From: Streptomyces sp. GESEQ-35
Lineage (GTDB): Bacteria; Actinomycetota; Actinomycetes; Streptomycetales; Streptomycetaceae
Length of the DNA stretch: 64,000 nucleotides
Assembly (NCBI RefSeq): GCF_017948485.1
Contig: NZ_JAFFSX010000029.1
Span: 62,001 to 126,000, forward strand
Reading direction: 5' to 3'
In this document: positions 50,758-61,480 of the stretch, in pieces
Layout of the letters: each line of letters opens with the position of its first letter
Numbering within the stretch: position 1 is the first letter of the stretch
Position numbers and translations under genes: made by a program
The notes under the pieces: generated by a model
Told to the model about the DNA's origin: nothing
Database searches by the model: none
Seen by the model: the letters and a program-made list of their open reading frames with translations, nothing else

Positions 50758-52403
50758 GTACAGCAGTCGTCCACAGCCTGTGGACAACCGCGGCCGATCC
50801 GATCTCGAAGATCGAGTCGCCGAAGATCGAATACGGACAATTGTCGCCGACCCTGATCGTCGTCGGTGCGGCGGTGGTCGGGGTGCTGGTCGAGGCGCTT
50901 GTGCCGCGCAAGGCCCGCTACTACGTGCAGGTGTTCATCTCCGTAGTCGCGCTCGTCGCCGCCTTCGCTGCGGTCGTCGCGCTCGCGGCGGACGGATACG
51001 GCACGACCAAGGCCGGTATCGCGGCGATGGGAGCGATCGCCGTCGACGGGCCGGCGCTGTTCCTTCAGGGCACGATCCTGCTGGCCGGGCTGGTGGGCCT
51101 GTTCACCTTCGCCGAACGGAGGTTGGACCCGGCGGCGCACGGCAACCGGGTGGACTCGTTCGCCGCACAGGCGGCCTCCGTGCCGGGCAGCGACAGCGAA
51201 AAAGCCGCGGTCAAGGCGGGGTTCACCACCACCGAGGTGTTCCCCCTGCTGTTGTTCGCGATCGCGGGCATGCTGGTCTTCCCGGCGGCCAACGACCTGT
51301 TGACGCTGTTCATCGCCCTGGAAGTCTTCTCGCTGCCGCTGTACCTCCTGTGCGCGGTCGCCCGCCGCAAGCGGTTGATGTCGCAGGAAGCCGCGGTCAA
51401 GTACTTCCTGCTCGGCGCGTTCGCCTCCGCGTTCACGTTGTTCGGCATCGCGCTGCTGTACGGCTACGCGGGCTCGGTGTCGTACGCGACGATCGCGCAG
51501 GTCGTCGACGGCACGGTCACCAACATCACCCCGGCCCTCGCGGACACCATGGGCAACGACGCACTGCTGCTCATCGGCGCCGCGATGCTCGTGATGGGCC
51601 TGCTGTTCAAGGTCGGCGCGGTGCCGTTCCACATGTGGACGCCGGACGTGTACCAGGGCGCACCGACCCCGGTCACCGGATTCATGGCGGCGGCGACCAA
51701 GGTGGCCGCGTTCGGAGCGCTGCTCAGGCTCCTGTACGTCGTGCTGCCCGGCCTGCGCTGGGACTGGCGGCCGGTCATGTGGGCGGTCGCGATCGTCACC
51801 ATGCTCGGCGGTGCGATCGTCGCGATCACGCAGACCGACATCAAGCGGCTGCTGGCGTACTCGTCGATCGCGCACGCGGGCTTCATCCTCGCGGGCGTCA
51901 TCGCGACCACGCCGGACGGAGTGTCGTCCGTCCTCTTCTATCTGGCCGCCTACTCGTTCGTGACGATCGGCGCGTTCGCGGTGGTCACGCTCGTACGGGA
52001 TGCCGGTGGTGAGGCGACGCACCTGTCCAAGTGGGCCGGTCTCGGGCGCCGTTCGCCGCTGGTGGCGGCCGTGTTCGCGGTGTTCCTGCTGGCCTTCGCC
52101 GGTATTCCGCTGACCTCCGGCTTCGCCGGGAAGTTCGCCGTGTTCAAGGCGGCGGCGGAGGGTGGCGCGGCCCCGCTGGTCGTGGTCGGCGTGATCTCGT
52201 CGGCGATCGCCGCGTTCTTCTACATCCGCGTCATCGTGCTGATGTTCTTCAGCGAACCGACGCCCGAGGGCCCGACCGTCGCCGTGCCGTCGGCGATGAC
52301 GACGACGGCCATCGCGGTGGGCGTCGCCGTCACGCTGGTACTCGGTGTGGCACCGCAGTATTTCCTGGACCTGGCGAGCCAGGCGGGAGTGTTCGTGCGC
52401 TGA
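50754..52403 (+). CDS. nuoN: NADH-quinone oxidoreductase subunit N
   Basis: Last gene of the operon; antiporter-like subunit of 549 aa. Motifs include FIALEVFSLPLYLLCAVAR, VGAVPFHMWTPDVYQGAPTP and TDIKRLLAYSSIAHAGFILA. An N-terminal stretch of about 35 residues precedes the first helix, and an Ala/Ser-rich loop near residues 125-155 is larger than in E. coli. A very strong terminator begins 8 nt after the stop. Confidence 0.97.
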   Translation: MSTAVVHSLWTTAADPISKIESPKIEYGQLSPTLIVVGAAVVGVLVEALVPRKARYYVQVFISVVALVAAFAAVVALAADGYGTTKAGIAAMGAIAVDGPALFLQGTILLAGLVGLFTFAERRLDPAAHGNRVDSFAAQAASVPGSDSEKAAVKAGFTTTEVFPLLLFAIAGMLVFPAANDLLTLFIALEVFSLPLYLLCAVARRKRLMSQEAAVKYFLLGAFASAFTLFGIALLYGYAGSVSYATIAQVVDGTVTNITPALADTMGNDALLLIGAAMLVMGLLFKVGAVPFHMWTPDVYQGAPTPVTGFMAAATKVAAFGALLRLLYVVLPGLRWDWRPVMWAVAIVTMLGGAIVAITQTDIKRLLAYSSIAHAGFILAGVIATTPDGVSSVLFYLAAYSFVTIGAFAVVTLVRDAGGEATHLSKWAGLGRRSPLVAAVFAVFLLAFAGIPLTSGFAGKFAVFKAAAEGGAAPLVVVGVISSAIAAFFYIRVIVLMFFSEPTPEGPTVAVPSAMTTTAIAVGVAVTLVLGVAPQYFLDLASQAGVFVR

Positions 52404-52410
52404 CCGATCC

Positions 52411-52465
52411 GCACACACAACCGCCCGGCATCCCTGGTTTCGGGATGCCGGGCGGTTGTGTGTGC
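52411..52465. terminator. Strong terminator of the nuo operon
   Basis: Two perfectly complementary 24-base arms (52411-52434 and 52442-52465) around a seven-base loop TGGTTTC. The stem starts 8 nt after nuoN. No long U tract follows, as is usual in high-GC actinobacteria. Confidence 0.95.
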
Positions 52466-52623
52466 GGGGGCGACTGCCGGTTCACGGACCGGGGCGCGGT
52501 CACCGCGGACTGCCGGGCGATCACGAGAGGGGACGGGTGAAGCCTGTGGATAACTCCGGGACTGTCGGTGCGGGCGCCTATCGTGGACGCAGTGGTCGAG
52601 GCACGACGTACGGGGGCACGGCG

Positions 52624-54606
<1,983 letters not shown>

Positions 54607-54612
54607 CGGTCT

Positions 54613-54669
54613 GGGCCGTCGGCTCTCAGCGGTCGGCCGCCGGCCGCCTGCGGGGTCGGCCGACGGCCC
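54613..54669. terminator. Bidirectional stem-loop between recQ and the flavoprotein gene
   Basis: GGGCCGTCGGC (54613-54623) pairs perfectly with GCCGACGGCCC (54659-54669); a second GC palindrome (GGTCGGCCGCCGGCCG region) sits in the loop. It fills the 66-bp gap between the two convergent stop codons. Confidence 0.8.
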
Positions 54670-54672
54670 TCC

Positions 54673-57435
54673 TCACAGGGCCCGGACCGCGTACGCCCTG
54701 ACGTCCGCGTCAGAGTCCGACGTGACCGTGGCGAGAGCCGCGCGGGCCTCCTCGGTGTGGCGGTGCCGGGTCAGGGCCAGCACGGCGGCCTTGCGGACGT
54801 CGGCGTTCGGGTCCGCGAGAGCCTTGGTCAGGGCGGGCACGGCCACTTCCGGCTCGGTGGTGGACAGCGCCGTGGCGGCACCGGACCGCACCTGCCAGGC
54901 CGGATCGGCCAGGGCGGTCACGGCGCGGGCGGCGAGCGGGGCCGGGCAGCCGGTGGTCCCCAGCGCGGTGTAGGCGGCACCGCGGACAAGGGCGTCCCAG
55001 TCCAAGGTGAGCCGGTCCAGGGCGCTGTTGGGGAGCTCCCGGTCCACCGTCGGGAGGGTGGTCGCGCCGACGCCGGCCAGCGCCTTGGCCACGGCGACGC
55101 GAACCTCACGGGAGGCGTCGACGGCGGCCCGTGCCAGAGGGGGCACCGCGTCGACCGAGACGAGTGCGCGCACGGCCTCGATGCGGACGGCGATGTCGGG
55201 GTCGTCCAGGGCGACGGCGAACACGTCGGTGTCGCCCAGCCGTAGGGCGCGCAGTACGTCGAGGGCGGCGGCGCGGACGACGGGGTCGGCCTCGGTGAGC
55301 GCCTCGGTGAGGGCGTCCCGCAGGGCGGGTTCGGGCGGGAGGGTCTCGACGAGCTCGCGCAGGGAGGCTGCCGCGGCCGAGCGGACGCCGGCGTCGGGGT
55401 CGGAGAGGGCACCGGCCAGCGCCTGTCCGGTGCCGGAGGGCGCGGTCTCCGAGAGGACGGTGACCGCCGTTCGGCGTACTGAGGGATCGGGGTCGGTCAA
55501 GTAGGGCTTGACGAGGGCGAGTTCGGGCTCCTCCTCGGCGAGGGTCAGCAGTTCCAGGAGCCTGGGTGAGGCGGTGTCGCGCGGGCTGTCCAGGGACTCG
55601 GCAACGCGCGGGGACGTGGGCTCTGTCGCCACCAGCGGCACGTCCCGCGCCCCGGCCGTGGCCACGTGCTCGGGACGGATCTCGCCGAGATGCCGGGAGG
55701 GGCCGCCGGTCGGGGTGAACTCCTCGATCGGGACCAGATACGGAGCCACGGGACGGGCCGTGAACTCCATCGCACCAGAGGGGGACTTGTGCAGATCGAG
55801 ATGGTGGAACCAGGACGCGTCGTCACGCCGGGGGTGGTCGAGGCGCTCGTGATAGAGGCCCCAGCGGGACTCAGTGCGGGCCAGGGAGGCGCGCGCGGCC
55901 ATCTCCGCGCAGTCGCGGATGAAGGAGACCTCGGCGCACCGCATCAGCTCGTGCGGGTTGTGGGCTCCCATCGAGGCGATGTCCTCGCGCATCCGCTCGA
56001 AGGCCTCCAGGGCCAGCGAGAGGCGGGCGCCCGACTTCGGCGGGGCCACGTAGTCGTTCACGAAGCGGCGCAGTTTGTACTCGACCTGGGTCTGCGGCGG
56101 GCCGTCCGGGTTGCGCAGCGGGCGGTAGATCAGCTCGTGCGCCTCGCGGAGCTGGTCGAGGGGCAACTCCCCTTCGTACGGCGTGTACCGGGACGCGTCC
56201 GCGCCCGCCAGGTCGCCGAAGACGAACGCGCCGATCATGTAGTTGTGCGGGACGCAGGCCAGATCGCCGGCGGCGTACAGGCGGGGCACGGTCGTACGGG
56301 CGTGGTCGTCGACGCGGACGCCGGAGGCCGAGTGGCCGCCGCACAGGCCGATCTCGGAGATGTGCATCTCGACGTCATGGGTGCGGTAGTCGTGACCGCG
56401 GCCGGAGTGGAAGGTGCCGCGGGTCGGCCGCTCCGTGGAGTGCAGGATCGACTCCAGGGCCGAGAGCGACTCCTCCGGAAGGTGGCTCAGCTTGAGGTAC
56501 ACCGGGCCCCGGTCCGAGGCCACCTCGGCCGCGAACTCGGCCATCATCTGCCCGGACCAGTAGTCGGAGTCGACGAAGCGTTCGCCGTGCCGGTTGACCT
56601 GGTAGCCGCCGAAGGGGTTGGCGACGTAGGCGCAGGCCGGGCCGTTGTAGTCCTTGATCAGCGGGTTGATCTGGAAGCACTCGATGCCGGTCAGCTCGGC
56701 GCCCGCGTGGTAGGCCATGGCGTAGCCGTCGCCCGCGTTGGTCGGGTTCTCGTACGTGCCGTACAGGTAGCCGGAGGCGGGCAGACCGAGGCGGCCGCAG
56801 GCACCGGTCGCAAGGATCACCGCGCCGGCGCGGACCGAGACGAACTGCCCTGTACGGGTGTTGAAGCCCGCGGCTCCTACGGCCCGACCCTGAGCCGTCA
56901 GCACCCGCACCGGCATCACCCGGTTCTCGATGCGGATCCGTTTGCGCATCTCGCGCCGCCGCAACTGCCGGTACAGGACCTTCTTGACGTCCTTGCCCTC
57001 CGGCATGGGCAGCACGTACGAGCCGGAGCGATGGACCTGCCGGACCGCGTACTCGCCGTGCTCGTCCTTCTCGAACTTCACGCCGTACGACTCCAGGCGC
57101 TGCACCATCGCGAAGCCGTGGGTCGCGGTCTGGCGGACGGTGGACTGGTCGACGATGCCGTCGTTGGCGCGGGTGATCTCGGCGACGTAGTCGTCGGGTT
57201 CGGCGCGGCCGGGGATGACCGCGTTGTTGACGCCGTCCATGCCCATGGCGAGGGCGCCGGAGTGGCGGACGTGGGCCTTCTCCAGGAGCAGCACGTCCGC
57301 GCCGTGCTCGGCGGCGGTCAGTGCGGCCATGATGCCGGCGGTGCCGCCGCCGATGACGAGGACGTCGCAGCTGATCTCCTCGGCGTCGGTGAGGGCCGGA
57401 ATCTGCACAGGGGTGTCCACCGGGGTGCCTTTCAC
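54673..57435 (-). CDS. AprA/FrdA-like flavoprotein fused to nine HEAT repeats
   Basis: A 920-aa cytoplasmic protein. Residues 22-600 are an FAD oxidoreductase of the fumarate reductase / APS reductase alpha group: FAD motif VLVIGGGTAGIMAALTAA (26-43), HSGALAMGMDGVNNAV, GLPASGYLYGTYENPTNAGD, and CGGHSASGVRVD with PHNYMIGAFVFGDLAG closing the site. Residues 642-920 hold nine HEAT-like repeats of about 31 aa, each with a D-x-x-VR-x-A signature (at 648, 679, 715, 745, 773, 812, 844, 875, 907). It overlaps the ABC ATPase gene by 4 nt; GTG at 57420 is an alternative start. The ferredoxin at 60421 is the likely electron partner. Substrate unknown. Confidence 0.85.
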   Translation of the reverse strand: MKGTPVDTPVQIPALTDAEEISCDVLVIGGGTAGIMAALTAAEHGADVLLLEKAHVRHSGALAMGMDGVNNAVIPGRAEPDDYVAEITRANDGIVDQSTVRQTATHGFAMVQRLESYGVKFEKDEHGEYAVRQVHRSGSYVLPMPEGKDVKKVLYRQLRRREMRKRIRIENRVMPVRVLTAQGRAVGAAGFNTRTGQFVSVRAGAVILATGACGRLGLPASGYLYGTYENPTNAGDGYAMAYHAGAELTGIECFQINPLIKDYNGPACAYVANPFGGYQVNRHGERFVDSDYWSGQMMAEFAAEVASDRGPVYLKLSHLPEESLSALESILHSTERPTRGTFHSGRGHDYRTHDVEMHISEIGLCGGHSASGVRVDDHARTTVPRLYAAGDLACVPHNYMIGAFVFGDLAGADASRYTPYEGELPLDQLREAHELIYRPLRNPDGPPQTQVEYKLRRFVNDYVAPPKSGARLSLALEAFERMREDIASMGAHNPHELMRCAEVSFIRDCAEMAARASLARTESRWGLYHERLDHPRRDDASWFHHLDLHKSPSGAMEFTARPVAPYLVPIEEFTPTGGPSRHLGEIRPEHVATAGARDVPLVATEPTSPRVAESLDSPRDTASPRLLELLTLAEEEPELALVKPYLTDPDPSVRRTAVTVLSETAPSGTGQALAGALSDPDAGVRSAAAASLRELVETLPPEPALRDALTEALTEADPVVRAAALDVLRALRLGDTDVFAVALDDPDIAVRIEAVRALVSVDAVPPLARAAVDASREVRVAVAKALAGVGATTLPTVDRELPNSALDRLTLDWDALVRGAAYTALGTTGCPAPLAARAVTALADPAWQVRSGAATALSTTEPEVAVPALTKALADPNADVRKAAVLALTRHRHTEEARAALATVTSDSDADVRAYAVRAL

Positions 57436-58220
57436 GTACCGAGTGAGCTGAGGACGTCGCGGCGCAGCGCCACGCGGGCCGGGTCGTGGCGGGCGGTGCG
57501 GTCGCGCGGGCGCGGCACATCGCGCACGGAGACCGGCCGGCCGGTGCCGAGCAGCGCCACCCGGTCGCCGAGGAACAGCGCCTCGTCCACGTCGTGGGTG
57601 ACGAACACGACGGTCGCGCCGGTGCCCCGCAACACCTCCACCAGCAGCTCCTGCATGCCGGCCCGGGTCTGGGCATCGAGGGCGCCGAAGGGCTCGTCCA
57701 TGAGGACGGCGCGCGGGCTGCCGGCCAGGGCGCGGGCGAGCTGTGCGCGCTGGCGCTGGCCGCCGGAGACGCGGTGCGGCAACTGCCGTGCCTGCGCGGT
57801 GAGTCCGACGCGGGTGAGCCAGGAGTCGGCCTGGGCGCGGCGTTCGGCTCGTGGCAACCCCTTGATGGCGAGCGGAAGTTCGAGGTTGGCGCGCAGGGTG
57901 CGCCAGGGCAGCAGGGCATCCTCCTGGAAGACCAGCGCGCGGTCGGCGGACGGGCCGGGCAGCGGCTTCCCGTCCTGCTCGACCGAGCCGGCGAGCGCGG
58001 GCAGCAGGCCGGCGAGCGTGCGCAGCAAGGTCGACTTGCCGCAGCCCGAAGGACCGACGACGGTGAGGATCTCGCCGGCCGCCACGTCCAGGTCGAGATG
58101 GGTCAGGACCGGGGCACCGGGCCGGCCGAGCGTGGCGGCGCGGAGGGTGAGCCGGGTGCCGGGCGCGGCCTGCGCCTGCGCCGACGCATCGGCGAGGGTC
58201 TCAGACGAGGTGCTCATCAC
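57432..58220 (-). CDS. ABC transporter ATPase (nitrate/sulfonate/taurine type)
   Basis: A 262-aa ATP-binding subunit of the SsuB/TauB type. Walker A VVGPSGCGKSTLL (about 51-63), Q-loop LVFQEDALLPWRTL, signature RVSGGQRQRAQLARAL, Walker B AVLMDEPFGALD and the H-loop VTHDVDEAL are intact. Its start (GTG 58220 or ATG 58217) is inside the end of the permease gene, and its stop overlaps the flavoprotein start. Confidence 0.92.
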   Translation of the reverse strand: MMSTSSETLADASAQAQAAPGTRLTLRAATLGRPGAPVLTHLDLDVAAGEILTVVGPSGCGKSTLLRTLAGLLPALAGSVEQDGKPLPGPSADRALVFQEDALLPWRTLRANLELPLAIKGLPRAERRAQADSWLTRVGLTAQARQLPHRVSGGQRQRAQLARALAGSPRAVLMDEPFGALDAQTRAGMQELLVEVLRGTGATVVFVTHDVDEALFLGDRVALLGTGRPVSVRDVPRPRDRTARHDPARVALRRDVLSSLGT

Positions 58221-59067
58221 GTGCCTCCTCGGCCTCGGTCTTCGTGAGTACGGGGGCGGCGGACGCGGCGGCGGCCCGGGGTGTCCGGGGCCGGGCGCCG
58301 GGGACGTACGACGTGCGCGGCAGCCAGCGGGTCAGACGGCGGCCCAGGAGTTCCACGAGCGTGGAGGTGACCCAGCCGAGCACGCCGATCGTGACCATGC
58401 CGACGAACACGCCCGGGTAGTCGACGACCGTGTAGTCCTGCCAGGTGCGGTATCCGACGCCGTACTGGCCGGAGATCATCTCGGCGGAGATCACACAGAT
58501 CCACGAGACGCCGATGCCGACCGACAGGCCGCCGAAGATGCCGGGCAGGGCGCCCGGCAGGACGACCGAGCCGAGGATCCTCCACCGGCCGCCGCCCATG
58601 GTGAGAACTGCCTCCTCCCATACGGGAGTCAGGGCGCGGACCGCGTGCCGGGTGGAGACCAGTACGGGGAAGAAGGCTGCCGTGCAGGTGATGAAGACGA
58701 TGCCCTGTTCGTTGGAGGGGAAGAGGAGGATCGCGACGGGGACGAGGGCGATCGCCGGGATCGGGCGGATCACTTCGAGGACCGGGCCGAGGAGGTCCTC
58801 GGCCAGCCGGGAGCGGGCCACGAGCACGCCGGTGGCCACGCCCAGGACGGCGGCGAGCAGGAAGCCGGTGAGGATGCGGGTGAGGCTGTCGGTGAGGTCC
58901 GTCCAGTAGTCGGGGCCGGTCACACGGTCGGCGAAGGCTCGGGCCACGTCCGCGACGGTGGGGAACTGCGAGAAGCGCAGCCACAGGTCGACGTTCAGGC
59001 TGGTCAGCAGCTGCCAGAGGCCGAGGGCGGCAGCCAGGGCGGACACCCGCAGCGCATACCGGGTCAC
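58201..59067 (-). CDS. ABC transporter permease (nitrate/sulfonate/taurine type)
   Basis: A 288-aa inner-membrane subunit with about six helices. The cytoplasmic coupling motif is ALTMGGGRWRILGSVVLPGA-like (EEAVLTMGGGRWRILGSVVL) after RPIPAIALVPVAILLFP, typical of SsuC/TauC. GTG at 59067 overlaps the binding-protein stop by 4 nt, and the far 3' end overlaps the ATPase gene by up to 20 nt. The C-terminal tail is Ala/Glu-rich. Confidence 0.92.
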   Translation of the reverse strand: MTRYALRVSALAAALGLWQLLTSLNVDLWLRFSQFPTVADVARAFADRVTGPDYWTDLTDSLTRILTGFLLAAVLGVATGVLVARSRLAEDLLGPVLEVIRPIPAIALVPVAILLFPSNEQGIVFITCTAAFFPVLVSTRHAVRALTPVWEEAVLTMGGGRWRILGSVVLPGALPGIFGGLSVGIGVSWICVISAEMISGQYGVGYRTWQDYTVVDYPGVFVGMVTIGVLGWVTSTLVELLGRRLTRWLPRTSYVPGARPRTPRAAAASAAPVLTKTEAEEARDEHLV

Positions 59068-60404
59068 GACGCCCGCTCCAGCGCGTCGGCGTATGTGATG
59101 ACGCGGGCGCCTCCGTGACCGGCGACGTACGCCTGCGCGGTTGCCGGTACGACAAAGGGGAGGAGCCGGCCGCCGTCGGCCACCCACACCGCTTTGTCGG
59201 CGAACCACAGGGTGCCGGTGGTGGCGTCGGGGACGTAGGCGGCGCGGGTGCCGTCCTTGTGCTGGGCGACGTAACTCAGCAGCTCGGCAGGGGACTTGAA
59301 GCTTCGCGTGTCCTCGGCGCCCTTGGGCCAGACCTCGCTCGCCGCGGGTGCGGGCGTGGCGGCGAGGCGCTTCGCATAGTCCGCGCCGAGGGCCTTCCTG
59401 ACGTACTGGTCGTCGACGAAGGAGTCGACGTCCACATCGCCGGTCAGCTTCGCCGACTTGAGGACCGCGACGTCGTCCTTCAGGACGGAGACCAGCTGGG
59501 GCTTGATCGCCGGGTCGAAGGTGGCGATGCCGTGGGCGCCGTTGTAGAGGTAGACGACCTCGGCGGGCAGGCCGGTGGCCTCGGCGACCTTCTCGGCAGC
59601 GGCAACGGGGTGGTCTTCGACGTAGTCGGTGGCCTCCGCCTGTGCCTTGAGGAAGGCCTCCAGGACGGCGGGCCGCTGCTGGGCGAAGTCCTCGCGGGCG
59701 GTGACGCCGTGGAAGGTGGGGAGGTTCAGCTGGGCGCCGTCGTACAGGGCCTTCGCCTTGCCCTGGTAGGCGAGCAGGCCCGGCCAGGCGACGAACTGCG
59801 AGAGGGCGTCCGCGCTGCCGGAGGAGAGGGCCGAAGCGCCCACCGCGGGCTGCTGGTTGAGCTTCTCAATGTCCTGGTCGGGGTCGATGCCGGCGCGCTG
59901 GAGGGCTCGTACGAGGGTGCCGTCGGCGGCCGAACCGACGCTTGTCGACACCTTCTTGCCGCGCAGGTCGGCGAGGGAGGCCAGTTCGGAGTCCGGGGAG
60001 GTGACGATGGTGTTGAGGCCGCCGCGGAGGTTGTAGCCGGTGACGGAGACGAGGTGGGTGGGCTTGCCGAGTTGCTTGCCCCGGGCGGCGTTGATGAGGA
60101 GCGGGAAGTCGCCCATCGAGCCGATGTCGATCTTCCCCGCGGTCATCTGGGCCGTGATGGGGGCGCCGGTGGCGTAGTCCTGCCAGTTCACCTTGTAGGT
60201 GGTGCCGTCGTGAAGGGAGTTCAGCTGTTTCTCGAAGGAGCCGAGGGAGCGCAGCAGGGTTCCGGCCGTGACCGTGTTGATGGTCTTGGACTGGTAGCCG
60301 ATGGTGACGGTGACCGTGGAGCCGTCGCCCGCCTCGGCGCTGCCGCCGCAGGCCGTCAGGGGCGCCAGCAGCAGGATTGCCGCGGCAACTGCTTTGTGTT
60401 TCAT
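59064..60404 (-). CDS. ABC substrate-binding lipoprotein with C-terminal NosL-like domain
   Basis: A 446-aa exported lipoprotein; lipobox LTAC puts the lipidated Cys at 19. Residues 31-350 resemble NMT1/TauA-type binding proteins: VTVTIGYQSKTINTVTAG, AQMTAGKIDIGSMGDFPLLI, LADLRGKKVSTSVGSAADGT. Residues about 365-446 look like a NosL-family copper-chaperone domain (AAYVPDATTGTLWFADKAVW, then AYVAGHGGARVITYADAL) but lack the Cys/Met of true NosL N-termini. Starts 16 nt after the ferredoxin stop. Confidence 0.8.
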   Translation of the reverse strand: MKHKAVAAAILLLAPLTACGGSAEAGDGSTVTVTIGYQSKTINTVTAGTLLRSLGSFEKQLNSLHDGTTYKVNWQDYATGAPITAQMTAGKIDIGSMGDFPLLINAARGKQLGKPTHLVSVTGYNLRGGLNTIVTSPDSELASLADLRGKKVSTSVGSAADGTLVRALQRAGIDPDQDIEKLNQQPAVGASALSSGSADALSQFVAWPGLLAYQGKAKALYDGAQLNLPTFHGVTAREDFAQQRPAVLEAFLKAQAEATDYVEDHPVAAAEKVAEATGLPAEVVYLYNGAHGIATFDPAIKPQLVSVLKDDVAVLKSAKLTGDVDVDSFVDDQYVRKALGADYAKRLAATPAPAASEVWPKGAEDTRSFKSPAELLSYVAQHKDGTRAAYVPDATTGTLWFADKAVWVADGGRLLPFVVPATAQAYVAGHGGARVITYADALERAS

Positions 60405-60420
60405 GCGAGTTCGAGGCCTC

Positions 60421-60648
60421 TCACCGGAGCAGATAGGGCATGTTGACCGTGACGGCTCCGGTGGGACAGCGGGCCGCGCACGGACCGCAGTACCAGCATT
60501 CGTCGACGTGCATGTAGGCCTTGCCGCTGCTCTCATTGATGGCGAGGGAGTCCAGCGGGCACATGTCCACACAGAGCGTGCAGCCGTCGATGCACTTCGA
60601 CTCGTCGATGGTCACGGGCACGTCGGCCCGCTGGGGCGCCAAGGGCAT
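60421..60648 (-). CDS. AprB-like 2[4Fe-4S] ferredoxin
   Basis: A 75-aa ferredoxin with eight Cys in two sets: C19, C23, C26, C30 (KCIDGCTLCVDMCP) and C51, C54, C57, C61 (ECWYCGPCAARCP), enough for two [4Fe-4S] clusters. The spacing and the MHVDECWYCGPC and TVNMPYLLR segments resemble the N-terminal part of APS reductase beta subunits, without the C-terminal tail that wraps AprA. ATG at 60648 with GGAG upstream. Likely hands electrons to or from the flavoprotein of the same operon. Confidence 0.88.
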   Translation of the reverse strand: MPLAPQRADVPVTIDESKCIDGCTLCVDMCPLDSLAINESSGKAYMHVDECWYCGPCAARCPTGAVTVNMPYLLR

Positions 60649-60679
60649 GGCTGTCTCCAGGAAACGAGGCAAGCAGGGG

Positions 60680-61480
60680 TCAGAGGGAGCGGTGCAGCAG
60701 GCCGCCCATCGTGATGCGGTCGCCGCGGAAGCGGATGAACTCCAGGTCGACGGGGCGGCCGTCGGCCAGGTGCGTGAGGCGTTCCAGCATCAGGACGGCC
60801 GTGCCGCGCGGGGCTTCGAGTACGGCGGCGGAGTGGGCGTCCGCGTTCACCGCCTCCAGGGTGATCTCCGCGTGGCCGAGGTGCTGTCCGGTGATCGTCT
60901 CCAGCAGGCGGAAGACGTCGGTGTTCTCCAGGTCGGCGCCGAGCAGGTCGGTGCCGATGTCCAGGGGGATGTACGTGAGGTCCAGGGAGAGGGGGAGGGC
61001 ATTGAGGCGGCGCAGGCGTTCGATGTAGAGGACGTCGGTGCCGGGTGGGATGTGCAGGCGTTCGGCCACGGGCGTGGGCGCCGGGGCGGGGCCCATCGTG
61101 CGGACCTCGTTGGTGACCCGGCCGTGTTCGAGGAGGGTTTCCGCGAGGCCCATCAGGCGGTCGAGACCGTGCGGGTATTTCTGGGCGACGACCACTGTGC
61201 CGACGCCGGGGAGGCGTTCTACCAGGCCTTCCGCGCGGAGTAGATCCAGGGCTTGGCGGACCGTGTTGCGGGAGGCCCGGTAGTCGGCGGCGAGGGTGGA
61301 CTCGTGGGGGAGGGTGCCGTCCGGGAAGCCGCCGGTGAGGAGCTGGTGGCGGAGGAGGTCGGCGAGTTGGCGGGCCTGGTCCGCGCGCAGCCGACGCCGC
61401 GCGCGGTGGGCGGCGACGGTGGTCGCGCCCTGGCCGGCGTGGTCTCGGATGCGGTCGGAGGGGGGCATGTTTTGAACCAT
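60680..61480 (-). CDS. GntR-family regulator with UTRA effector domain
   Basis: A 266-aa HutC/FarR-type regulator: N-terminal winged helix (LLTGGFPDGTLPHESTLAAD, RASRNTVRQALDLLRAEGLV) and a C-terminal UTRA domain (GTDVLYIERLRRLNALPLSL to LEFIRFRGDRITMGG). ATG at 61480 or 61468. First gene of the leftward run ending at 54673, 31 nt before the ferredoxin, so it probably controls that operon. Its ligand would hint at the transported compound. Confidence 0.87.
   Translation of the reverse strand: MVQNMPPSDRIRDHAGQGATTVAAHRARRRLRADQARQLADLLRHQLLTGGFPDGTLPHESTLAADYRASRNTVRQALDLLRAEGLVERLPGVGTVVVAQKYPHGLDRLMGLAETLLEHGRVTNEVRTMGPAPAPTPVAERLHIPPGTDVLYIERLRRLNALPLSLDLTYIPLDIGTDLLGADLENTDVFRLLETITGQHLGHAEITLEAVNADAHSAAVLEAPRGTAVLMLERLTHLADGRPVDLEFIRFRGDRITMGGLLHRSL

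Noticed and set aside
52345..52623. Upstream extension of recQ and a plus-strand coding region before it
   Set aside because: The frame runs back through the nuo terminator and the 3' end of nuoN; the helicase homology begins after 52651.
55666..59118. 1150-codon open frame on the plus strand
   Set aside because: It is antisense to the flavoprotein and ABC genes, which have clear motifs; the amino-acid composition is that of a GC-driven shadow frame and no domain is visible.
54673..60672. Dissimilatory sulfate or APS reductase locus
   Set aside because: No ATP sulfurylase, Dsr genes or Qmo; the ferredoxin lacks the AprB tail, and an ABC importer takes part instead.
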